Below, in pieces: positions 1-5,939 of a stretch of 9,149 nt of DNA. A program made the position numbers and the translations under genes. Positions within the stretch are counted from its first letter, which is position 1. Each line of letters starts with the position of its first letter. The notes below the pieces were generated by a model. The model saw nothing but the letters and a program-made list of their open reading frames with translations. It was not told where the DNA came from and did no database searches. Source of the stretch: an uncultured Saprospiraceae bacterium (lineage in GTDB: Bacteria; Bacteroidota; Bacteroidia; Chitinophagales; Saprospiraceae); assembly GCA_937942405.1 (NCBI GenBank), contig CALDEN010000015.1, positions 1 to 9,149 on the forward strand, written 5' to 3'.

Positions 1-708
1 ATAAGCGGAGGGACTGCACCATACACCATTTTTTTTGAAGGAATAGATGCTGGAACGACTACAATCTTTACTGATTTAGAAGTTGAAGAAACCTACTCCA
101 TATTTATCCAAGACGATATCGGTTGTGTCATAGAACTGACCACTCTGATAGAAGAGCAAACAGATCTAAGCATAGATTTAGGAGATGACTTATCCGTCGA
201 ATTGGGAGAAACCATAACTCTGGCACCGAGTTATAATTTTAATGCTTCAGATTTTATCTGGACGTCTATCACTCCGATAGACTGTATGGAATTTCAGGAG
301 TGCGACAACATAAGTTTTCTACCTACCTCTAGTCAGCTAGTGGCACTCGAGATGTTTGCGGGTTCTGGCTGTTCTGTAATCGATTCTATTTTTATTGAAG
401 TATTGGAATCTAGGAAAGTATATATACCCAATAGTTTCTCTCCTAACGGAGATGGCGTAAATGATGTGTTCACCGTTTTTGCAAGTATTCCTAATGTAGA
501 GTTGGTAGAAGAGTTTAAAGTCTTTGATAGATGGGGAGGTTTGGTCTTTGAGAACGATAATTTTCTGCCTAATCTTTCAGAAAATGCTTGGGATGGTAGG
601 ATTAATAAAAAGGAATCACTTCCTGGAGTTTACGTGTATACGGCGGCCATACGTTTTTTGGATGGTGAGGTGATAAGGTATTCAGGGGATGTTATGCTTG
701 TGAGGTAG
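1..708 (+). CDS. Cell-surface protein with SprB/PKD-like module and T9SS type B sorting domain, 5' truncated
   Basis: The frame is open from the first base to the TAG at 706-708, so these 235 codons are the C-terminal end of a larger protein that begins outside the window. Codons 1-44 resemble a SprB-type repeat: a GGTAPYT opening, then TYSIFIQDDIGC. Codons 52-137 look like a degenerate PKD/Ig-like adhesin module: a DLGDD...LGETITL opening, a later FIWT strand, and a GC...DSIFIEV close. Codons 140-235 are the gliding-motility-associated CHU_C domain. Proteins with this ending cross the outer membrane by the type IX secretion system and are usually large adhesins or filaments such as SprB; their N-terminal domains, which would show the specific role, are not visible here. 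The next gene is convergent and ends 77 bases away, so this is the last gene of its unit. A TTG at 202 is a possible start but only an internal codon, since homology continues upstream of it. Confidence 0.9.
   Translation: MSGGTAPYTIFFEGIDAGTTTIFTDLEVEETYSIFIQDDIGCVIELTTLIEEQTDLSIDLGDDLSVELGETITLAPSYNFNASDFIWTSITPIDCMEFQECDNISFLPTSSQLVALEMFAGSGCSVIDSIFIEVLESRKVYIPNSFSPNGDGVNDVFTVFASIPNVELVEEFKVFDRWGGLVFENDNFLPNLSENAWDGRINKKESLPGVYVYTAAIRFLDGEVIRYSGDVMLVR
418..705 (+). other. T9SS type B C-terminal sorting domain (CHU_C family)
   Basis: Codons 140-235 of the truncated surface protein. Diagnostic features are the NSFSPNGDGVND opening, the FKVFDRWGGLVFE strand, the WDGR turn and the LPGVYVY...GDVMLVR close at the very C-terminus. 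In known cases this domain directs secretion through the type IX system; for SprB of Flavobacterium johnsoniae a PorP/SprF-like outer-membrane partner is needed. Confidence 0.93.
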
Positions 709-785
709 GGGATATTTAGGAACTAACTGGAATTTAAAAGACTTTTGTACTATCTATTTTAGCGGTATAAATAGTAAATGATTAT

Positions 786-1457
786 TTAGTTTATTTTTCT
801 AAACCTCACACCATTTCTTTCAAGAGACTTTATTTTTTTGGAATCATCGATTTTGTATTCCAGTATTAGATCTAGAAAAGTTACAAGACAACCATCACTT
901 CTACGACCTCCTGCTTTATATTCATCAAGGACTATTTCTATATCATGGTTTACGATATAGCTGTAATCTATATATTGAGTAGCATAACCGATATAATGAA
1001 TTTCTAATGATTTTGCATCAGCGTTTTTGGGTAGTTGTGCTATTCCCGATAAATCCGTTATACCAGACTCTATGACCTCACCTTGTCCATCACGTAATGC
1101 TAGTGCGGCTTTGATTAGAGGCTGATTAGAGCGTGCGTCAATGGTTTTAACTGAAAAAGTTTTTGATAATAGATTTTCTGACAGAGTTATAATATTGCTC
1201 TTAGAAAAAGAATAAGGGAGTCGATCCTCTTTGTCATAAAACAGTTGCACTATACTGTCTTTAACAACGTATCTTCCCCAAACATGAAAATCAGAAAACG
1301 GTGTCTTTTCTGTGTATTTAAAATTCTCTCTGTATAAGATAAACTCAGAGCTGCACTCGTCCTCTTCAAATCTATAGATCGACTTACAGCTACTCAGAAA
1401 CAAGATTATAAACACACCTATAAGTGTCATTAGAGCGATGTGTCTTTTTATCTTCAT
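786..1457 (-). CDS. Small lipoprotein with carboxypeptidase-regulatory-like domain
   Basis: This 223-residue protein has a lipoprotein signal peptide: a basic start (KIKRH), a hydrophobic stretch at residues 8-21, and a lipobox LSSC with the lipidated cysteine at C24. The residue after it is lysine, so inner-membrane retention by an Asp is not indicated; outer-membrane anchoring is likely. Residues about 101-178 resemble a carboxypeptidase-D regulatory-like beta-sandwich: DARSNQPLIKA, GITDLSGIAQLP, LEIHYIGYATQ and a final IEIVLDE strand. In this phylum that fold usually caps TonB-dependent receptors or surface proteins; here it stands nearly alone. Residues 30-100 and 180-223 match nothing I recognise. 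C35 and C190 could form a disulfide. The start is the ATG at 1455-1457, preceded by AT-rich sequence without a Shine-Dalgarno. The gene is convergent with the type B protein and divergent from the GreA-like gene. No specific function can be assigned. Confidence 0.82.
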   Translation of the reverse strand: MKIKRHIALMTLIGVFIILFLSSCKSIYRFEEDECSSEFILYRENFKYTEKTPFSDFHVWGRYVVKDSIVQLFYDKEDRLPYSFSKSNIITLSENLLSKTFSVKTIDARSNQPLIKAALALRDGQGEVIESGITDLSGIAQLPKNADAKSLEIHYIGYATQYIDYSYIVNHDIEIVLDEYKAGGRRSDGCLVTFLDLILEYKIDDSKKIKSLERNGVRFRKIN

Positions 1458-1536
1458 TTATTAATATAGGCTTGTATTGCTACTGAAAGCTAAGGTAAAA
1501 TCATTATTAGTAACTTGCAGTTAAGATACGACGAAA
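1458..1536. promoter_or_regulatory. Divergent intergenic region between the lipoprotein and GreA-like genes
   Basis: These 79 bases separate two divergent start codons, so promoters for both genes must lie here or within coding sequence. I find no exact TAnnTTTG box. Near matches exist on the minus strand (TACCTTAG and TAGCTTTC), but neither has a TTG at the usual -33 distance. The location as a promoter region is inferred from gene orientation only. Confidence 0.35.
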
Positions 1537-1992
1537 GTGAATACAGAGCTCAAACGAAAATTACATGAGATATGTCTGGGTCTAGCCCAAGAAAAAATCG
1601 ATGTCTGTAACGCTGTATTGCAAAAGATCGATGAAGCCAAAGCCTCAGACACCAAGAGCAGTGCCGGAGATAAATTTGAAACCTCAAGAGAAATGCTGCA
1701 AGGCGAAGAGGATAGAATAACAAACACTTTATCCAATGCCATCTTTCTGAAGAAATCATTAAATCAGATCGATTCCGAAAAGGCTTCTTCAATTGTAGAG
1801 CCAGGTGCATTAGTCATTGGATCACAGCAAAGCTTTTATATAAGTGTAGGACTAGGAAAAATAGAACTAGAGGATAAAAAATATTGGGCTATTTCTATGG
1901 CCTCTCCGATTGCAAAAGAGATAAGAGGAAAAGCAAAAGGGAGTACATTTAAATTTAATGGAACACATCACACCATCGAGGATATTATTTAG
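1537..1992 (+). CDS. GreA/GreB-like protein (Bacteroidota family often mislabelled 3-oxoacyl-ACP synthase)
   Basis: 151 residues, close to the size of GreA (about 158). Residues 1-78 are predicted helical and charged, broken at SSAGDKFETSRE (41-52), which fits an antiparallel coiled-coil hairpin with its tip there. GD-x-x-E at 44-48 (D45, E48) matches the GD-x-x-E loop of GreA, whose acidic residues (D41 and E44 in E. coli) reach the RNA polymerase active site. Residues 88-151 match the GreA/GreB C-terminal FKBP-like domain: SMASPIAKEIRGKAKGSTF, then FNGTHHTIEDII. The inferred role is binding RNA polymerase, possibly stimulating transcript cleavage. Databases often call this family 3-oxoacyl-ACP synthase, but it is far too short and has no ketosynthase motif. 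The start is GTG at 1537: an in-frame TAA at 1522-1524 leaves no ATG, TTG or other GTG, and family N-termini begin similarly. Transcribed alone, convergent with the Asp-box gene. Confidence 0.85.
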   Translation: MNTELKRKLHEICLGLAQEKIDVCNAVLQKIDEAKASDTKSSAGDKFETSREMLQGEEDRITNTLSNAIFLKKSLNQIDSEKASSIVEPGALVIGSQQSFYISVGLGKIELEDKKYWAISMASPIAKEIRGKAKGSTFKFNGTHHTIEDII

Positions 1993-2094
1993 GATTCAAA
2001 AAAAGCCAAAAACGAACATTTTTATTAGTACCCCATTTTCCTATGTATCTTTTTTTCGGATAAATTGAGATGTACGCGATATTAGGTGTTATGA

Positions 2095-4839
2095 TTAATT
2101 ATTAATTAGCACTTTTTTACCTTCATATATAACTTGTCCTTCTACCAACATAGATAAAAAATAAACTCCTGTATTTAGATCTAAGGATAGAGGTATTTCA
2201 TTTACACCGTCTTTTGCTAAACTATGTTGAGTATGTACAATTTTACCCTGTACATTATAAATAGTTACTTCTATCTTGTTATCGCTATGGGCATCTATAT
2301 AAAGCGAAAAGGTTCCATTGTTAGGGTTGGGGTAAATACTTAATAAGTCGACCCCGCTAAGATTTACATCTACCACAGTTGAGTGGAACACTTCGTTTGA
2401 TAGGTCTCTGCATTCTAGACGATAGTAATTAATTCCATAATGAGGGTTTTCGTCCCAGAACTCGTAATTCGTTCTAACTGATGAATTTCCTTTTGCATTA
2501 ATAGTTTCAAGATCTGTCCAATTAATTCCATCAGTTGATTTTTTTACGGTAAAATAATCTAACGCTCTCTCTGTAAATGTATGCCACGATAGATATACTT
2601 TTCTATGAATTATTTCCGCAGAGAATCCAGCCAGCTGGATGGGCTCATTAGTATCTGAATACAAATCCGAACGCCACACACCTCTACCGTAAGTAGCCGC
2701 ATATAATTTATTGTCAGCGGTATTTATCTCCATTTCAGATATTTCGACGTTTGGAAGTTTGTCTGAGAAATATTTCCAAGAGGAGGTGTTATCATCCCTG
2801 TAATAAATACCCGTAGAATGTGTGCCAGCATACAGCCCATTGGCTGCATTATCATGCCATGCAAGACACAAAGGATATAATGATGGTAAGCCTTCATTTA
2901 TCGCTGAAAACGTTTGTCCACCATCTTCCGTAATGACCACACCGACACCTGATAATGCGAAAGCAACTTTGTTTTTATCAGAGGGATGTATTGCTATGTC
3001 TGAAATATAAGCCGAAGTATAAGGCAAGAAAAGACTATTCCATATACTACCATCAACAGTTTTGTAGAGATCGAAATACACAGAAGCATAGATCGTTTTA
3101 TTATCTGATGGTGATACCTTAAGATTGTGTAAACCAAAACCAAAATCTTGAGATATTGGCTTTAAACCAAAACCAAAACTTTCAGATTTATAAACTCTGT
3201 TATACCCGATATATATTGTACTGTTTTCATTAAAATCTTGTTCAATAGGGGTAATCCAATTTGTATTTACACCAAAGGGTGGACTAAGGTTAGTCGTTGT
3301 CAGTCCAGCGTCGACAGTCCTAATTAGTCCTCCATTTTGATACGAACCTAACATTATGTTTGTGTTAGATTGTTGTATAAGACATTCCATACCGTCCGCA
3401 CCATACCAAGTAGTCCATATACCATCTTCATATCTAGAAGATCCGTTGTCCTGAGCACCAGTTGTTATTATTACAGGGTTTGTTTGAGATAGGCCTAGTT
3501 TATAAAGTTGATGAATTCCTAGTCCGTTGGACATATCAGTATAATATGAATTATTCAAAGTTCCTGCTGAATTTTCGGCAAAGAACACACCACCATCAGT
3601 TACTGCTACCAATGTACTATCAAAAAAGACCAGATCATCTATATCTCCATGGCAGTAGGGTAAGTTTAAATTTTGAACCCAATGCGATGACTTAACAAAA
3701 GTAAAACCTCCGTCCATACTTCGATAAGTATCGATGCCTCCTAAATGTATTTCATCTGCATTAATGGGGGAAACTGCAATTGCCAAATCCCTAGGCGACT
3801 GTCTGAAATTAAAACTAGTGGAAGGGTTTCTTATAGCAAAACTATTACCACTATCGTTAGATATACCCAAGCCTGCAAAAGCATCATTAGAAATACTTAA
3901 AACATATAACCTTTCAGGAGCAGCTGAGGTTACTGCTATCATTTTTTCACCAAAGGGTTCTAGGTCTGTGGCTATTGTTTCCCAAGTGCTGCCACTATCT
4001 GTTGATCGATAAACAGATCTACCTGACGCATAAATAGTGGATGGATCACCAGGTTTGAATTCAAAGTCAAAACCATTTGAAGAAATCTTAGTCCAAGTAC
4101 TGCCACCGTTAGTAGAAACATACAATCCCTCTCTTTCTATAGAAACAAAAAGTCTATTAGGATCTATGGGATGTACAAGGACCTTGTTAATTACGCTATT
4201 ATTATCAAAGTCGAAAAACAATTCCCATGTAAGTCCTGCATCTAGAGACTTATATAATCCTCCTCTTCTACCACCAAAATAATAGACATTAGAATCATGA
4301 GGATCAATGGCAACAGAATATACATCCATAGTAATAAAGTCATCTAATAGCGGCTCCCAGTTTTTGCCTCTATCTATGGACTTCCATACACCACCGGTTT
4401 CAGATCCAACGATTATTATATCATGATTATTGGTATCATAAGCAAAGGATGTTAGCCTTCCTACACCTGGAGAATAACCCGGGGCTATATCTGCACTGAA
4501 CGGTCCTAATTCTTCCCAATCTCCACATAAAGTTCCACCTCTATTAAGTGGTTTGTTTTGTAAATGTTTCTTTATCGATATAGCTCGATCTTTAGATGTT
4601 TCTAGATATCCAGAACTATCCTGGTTTCTTAAGGCAAAATATTTCCAACGTTCAAAAAACTTCTTTTCTCGATTATCTGGATTTAGGCTTAGATATTCTT
4701 CAGCTTCTTCGATTATTTTGGATACTTTAATCTTAGGGTCATTCATCCATTCTTTATATGTTTGAGCATTACATATTGAATGCACTAGGCCAGTAAAAAT
4801 AATGGCAAATAAAAATCTAATAGGAAAATGATAGACCAT
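2095..4839 (-). CDS. Secreted Asp-box (BNR/sortilin-like) beta-propeller protein with T9SS type A sorting domain
   Basis: 914 residues. A Sec signal peptide covers residues 1-25 with likely cleavage CNA|QT, leaving an N-terminal glutamine, common in this phylum. Residues 27-100 form a charged helical region (EEAEEYLSL, FFERWKYF). Residues 105-725 are propeller repeats with Asp-box turns (S-x-D-x-G-x-T-W) at about 154, 198, 242, 279, 327, 374 and 637 and degenerate copies at 508 and 594. VTDGGV at 413-418 and GAQDNG at 461-466 are characteristic of sortilin/VPS10-like propeller proteins in bacteria. Residues 735-826 form an Ig/FnIII-like linker (VYLSWHT, DYFTVKKSTDG, NYYRLECRD), and 834-914 is the sorting domain. 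The protein should be exported by Sec, moved across the outer membrane by T9SS, then released or surface-anchored. No sialidase FRIP arginine motif is visible, so no enzyme activity is claimed; binding or adhesion is equally possible. The gene lies 189 bases downstream of truA on the same strand. Confidence 0.9.
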   Translation of the reverse strand: MVYHFPIRFLFAIIFTGLVHSICNAQTYKEWMNDPKIKVSKIIEEAEEYLSLNPDNREKKFFERWKYFALRNQDSSGYLETSKDRAISIKKHLQNKPLNRGGTLCGDWEELGPFSADIAPGYSPGVGRLTSFAYDTNNHDIIIVGSETGGVWKSIDRGKNWEPLLDDFITMDVYSVAIDPHDSNVYYFGGRRGGLYKSLDAGLTWELFFDFDNNSVINKVLVHPIDPNRLFVSIEREGLYVSTNGGSTWTKISSNGFDFEFKPGDPSTIYASGRSVYRSTDSGSTWETIATDLEPFGEKMIAVTSAAPERLYVLSISNDAFAGLGISNDSGNSFAIRNPSTSFNFRQSPRDLAIAVSPINADEIHLGGIDTYRSMDGGFTFVKSSHWVQNLNLPYCHGDIDDLVFFDSTLVAVTDGGVFFAENSAGTLNNSYYTDMSNGLGIHQLYKLGLSQTNPVIITTGAQDNGSSRYEDGIWTTWYGADGMECLIQQSNTNIMLGSYQNGGLIRTVDAGLTTTNLSPPFGVNTNWITPIEQDFNENSTIYIGYNRVYKSESFGFGLKPISQDFGFGLHNLKVSPSDNKTIYASVYFDLYKTVDGSIWNSLFLPYTSAYISDIAIHPSDKNKVAFALSGVGVVITEDGGQTFSAINEGLPSLYPLCLAWHDNAANGLYAGTHSTGIYYRDDNTSSWKYFSDKLPNVEISEMEINTADNKLYAATYGRGVWRSDLYSDTNEPIQLAGFSAEIIHRKVYLSWHTFTERALDYFTVKKSTDGINWTDLETINAKGNSSVRTNYEFWDENPHYGINYYRLECRDLSNEVFHSTVVDVNLSGVDLLSIYPNPNNGTFSLYIDAHSDNKIEVTIYNVQGKIVHTQHSLAKDGVNEIPLSLDLNTGVYFLSMLVEGQVIYEGKKVLINN
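2098..2340 (-). other. T9SS type A C-terminal sorting domain
   Basis: Residues 834-914 of the propeller protein. The opening SIYPNPNNGTFSL, the middle IEVTIYNVQGKIV and the closing LNTGVYFLSMLVEGQ...KKVLINN match the Por-secretion-tail family. In Porphyromonas and Flavobacterium this domain is recognised by the T9SS and removed by the sortase-like PorU, which can attach the cargo to anionic lipopolysaccharide. Confidence 0.93.
2908..4380 (-). repeat. Asp-box repeat array within the propeller protein
   Basis: Protein-level repeats spanning residues 154-644. Well-formed Asp-box turns are SIDRGKNW (154), SLDAGLTW (198), STNGGSTW (242) and STDSGSTW (279); weaker ones are SNDSGNSF (327), SMDGGFTF (374), TVDAGLTT (508) and TEDGGQTF (637). 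Spacing of about 37-48 residues between adjacent copies fits one turn per propeller blade. The gap from 381 to 508 holds VTDGGV and QDNG instead, suggesting two propellers joined there. Confidence 0.8.
3130..3178. repeat. Pair of 16-base direct repeats encoding FGFGL twice
   Basis: The 16-mer TAAACCAAAACCAAAA occurs at 3130-3145 and 3163-3178, offset by 33 bases, so the duplication keeps frame. On the coding (minus) strand it yields FGFGL at residues 555-559 and 566-570 of the propeller protein, in a blade whose Asp-box turn is degenerate (KSESFGFGLKPI). Confidence 0.8.
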
Positions 4840-5028
4840 AGTAGTTTGTTTAGAATCTATTGGGAAGCATAATTACTAAACATTGAGTTTTAAAAGATTA
4901 TTATTTATATTTCCAATAATATTTGTATCTCAGCAATGGATTTCTTTTAAGTATGATGTTATTACCATCGCCAAAAGGACGCATTGGATTGTAAAAAAGA
5001 GATGTGTAATAACTAACCGTTAAACATC
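4840..5028 (-). promoter_or_regulatory. Intergenic region upstream of the Asp-box protein gene
   Basis: This 189-base, AT-rich gap lies between the end of truA and the start of the Asp-box gene, both on the minus strand. It is long enough for a truA transcript end and a separate promoter for the secreted protein. I find no exact TAnnTTTG box on the minus strand, no strong hairpin with a T tract and no open reading frame of note, so its role is inferred from position only. Confidence 0.3.
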
Positions 5029-5829
5029 TTAAACAAGCTCCTCCATCCCTTCCCACAAAAACTCCGTAAGCTCCTTATTTGGCGTAAGCCGTATTTCTGG
5101 GTATACAATTTTATGCAGATACAATCCTTGCGGATGAGCATATTGGATCTCTTCGGTATTCGTTCCGGTTTTGAGCATCTCTTCAATTTGAGCGATCGTT
5201 TTTTTGCCTTGAGCGACTTCTAGGATATAGTGCATCAGTACACGGATCATGCCTCTCAGAAAACGATTAGCTGTAATCTCAAAACAGAAGCGTTCTTTAT
5301 TAGGGTCGGCATAGAGATGCGTATCCATGATGGTACAGAGGGTATTGTCGACTTTATCGGGTGTTTTACAGAATGCACGATACTCTTTATATTTTGGCAA
5401 TAGCCTGATAAGCGACAAGATGTCATCTATCCGTATATCTGGAACATGGTAATAGGCACTAAGTTTAGAAAGGAAAGGATCGGGTCGCAGATGAAAAAAA
5501 TAGCGATATGTACGTTCGGTAGCAGCAAATCGAGCGTTAAACCCCGCCTTTACAGGGAGGATATCATAAATGACGATATCACGAGGGAGCATCCGATTGA
5601 GCTTATAGACTAGGGGATCCGTATCACCAGCATAGTCCATATGAGCATAGAATTGCTGGGCATGTACCCCTTTATCTGTACGTCCACAACCGATGATCGT
5701 GATCGGAGACCTAGCAAGAATACTTAGTTTCTCCTCGATTATCTGCTGGATAGTGTCAGAAGTGTTTTTTTGGCGTTGCCAGCCCTTAAAAGAACCGCCA
5801 TTGTATGCCAGATGTAGTAGATGTCTCAC
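5029..5829 (-). CDS. truA: tRNA pseudouridine(38-40) synthase TruA
   Basis: 266 residues, normal for TruA. The enzyme converts uridines 38, 39 and 40 in the tRNA anticodon arm to pseudouridine in the cytoplasm. The N-terminus shows the family pattern LAYNGGSFKGWQRQ (residues 7-20). The catalytic loop GCGRTDKGVHA (47-57) contains the essential aspartate D52, and RTYRYFFHL (106-114) supplies the conserved active-site Arg-Thr-Tyr motif. The second half has ITANRFLRGMIR (185-196), matching the family's FLRxMVR motif, and PQGLYLHKIVYP near the end. All key residues are present, so the enzyme should be active. The ATG at 5827-5829 gives the expected start, MRHLLHLAYNG. The gene is divergent from secA across 110 bases and may share that control region. 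Confidence 0.97.
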   Translation of the reverse strand: MRHLLHLAYNGGSFKGWQRQKNTSDTIQQIIEEKLSILARSPITIIGCGRTDKGVHAQQFYAHMDYAGDTDPLVYKLNRMLPRDIVIYDILPVKAGFNARFAATERTYRYFFHLRPDPFLSKLSAYYHVPDIRIDDILSLIRLLPKYKEYRAFCKTPDKVDNTLCTIMDTHLYADPNKERFCFEITANRFLRGMIRVLMHYILEVAQGKKTIAQIEEMLKTGTNTEEIQYAHPQGLYLHKIVYPEIRLTPNKELTEFLWEGMEELV

Positions 5830-5939
5830 GTTTTGCTAAGATAATAATGTCAAGCTGTCATAAAACAACCATTGGTATGGAATGTGTCTTAAAAACCTTA
5901 ATAATGCCTTACTTTTGTAATCCGCTAGATAAATAACAC
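5830..5939. promoter_or_regulatory. Divergent truA-secA intergenic region
   Basis: These 110 bases lie between divergent starts of two housekeeping genes and must carry the secA promoter and probably that of truA. The plus strand has a good -7 box for secA (separate entry). I see no matching CAAAnnTA on the plus strand that would mark a truA promoter, and no riboswitch-like or SecM-like element. Confidence 0.5.
5910..5917 (+). promoter_or_regulatory. Putative Bacteroidota -7 promoter box for secA
   Basis: TACTTTTG matches the phylum consensus TAnnTTTG exactly. Transcription would begin near 5922-5925, leaving a short leader of about 15-18 bases before the ATG at 5940. No TTG lies at the usual -33 spacing (17-23 bases upstream); the nearest, at 5872-5874, is too far. 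A match in 110 bases would arise by chance a few percent of the time, so position supports it more than sequence alone. Confidence 0.5.

Noticed and set aside
29..36. T8 run in the surface-protein frame as a phase-variation tract
   Set aside because: A run of eight is modest, the frame is open through it, and nothing else suggests switching.
737..746. AAAAG/CTTTT mirror-like arms near the end of the first gene
   Set aside because: The arms are separated by a single base, so they cannot fold as a hairpin, and no symmetric extension is visible.
754..774. Hairpin CTATTT / AAATAG in the convergent gap after the type B protein
   Set aside because: Only six mostly A-T pairs with a nine-base loop and no clear T tract; too weak to call a terminator in such AT-rich sequence.
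1521..1810. Minus-strand open frames opposite the GreA-like gene
   Set aside because: They overlap a recognisable conserved protein on the plus strand and show no domain or start context.
1998..2056. A7G tract and CT7 tract facing each other in the convergent gap between the GreA-like and Asp-box genes
   Set aside because: They could pair only as an A-T helix across 43 bases; there is no G-C stem, so this is not a convincing bidirectional terminator.
2822..4765. Plus-strand open frames opposite the Asp-box protein gene
   Set aside because: Short, without recognisable motifs, and fully covered by the conserved propeller reading frame on the other strand.
4771..4773. Cysteine C23 of the Asp-box protein as a lipobox cysteine
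   Set aside because: The residues before it (HSI) lack the small residue needed at -1; cleavage by signal peptidase I after CNA fits better.
2095..4839. Sialidase or glycosidase assignment for the Asp-box protein
   Set aside because: Asp-boxes are structural turns, not catalytic; no FRIP-type arginine motif or acid/base residue set was seen.
5909..5920. Palindrome TTAC-TTTT-GTAA overlapping the secA -7 box
   Set aside because: The arms are only four bases and do not extend; expected by chance around a TAnnTTTG box.
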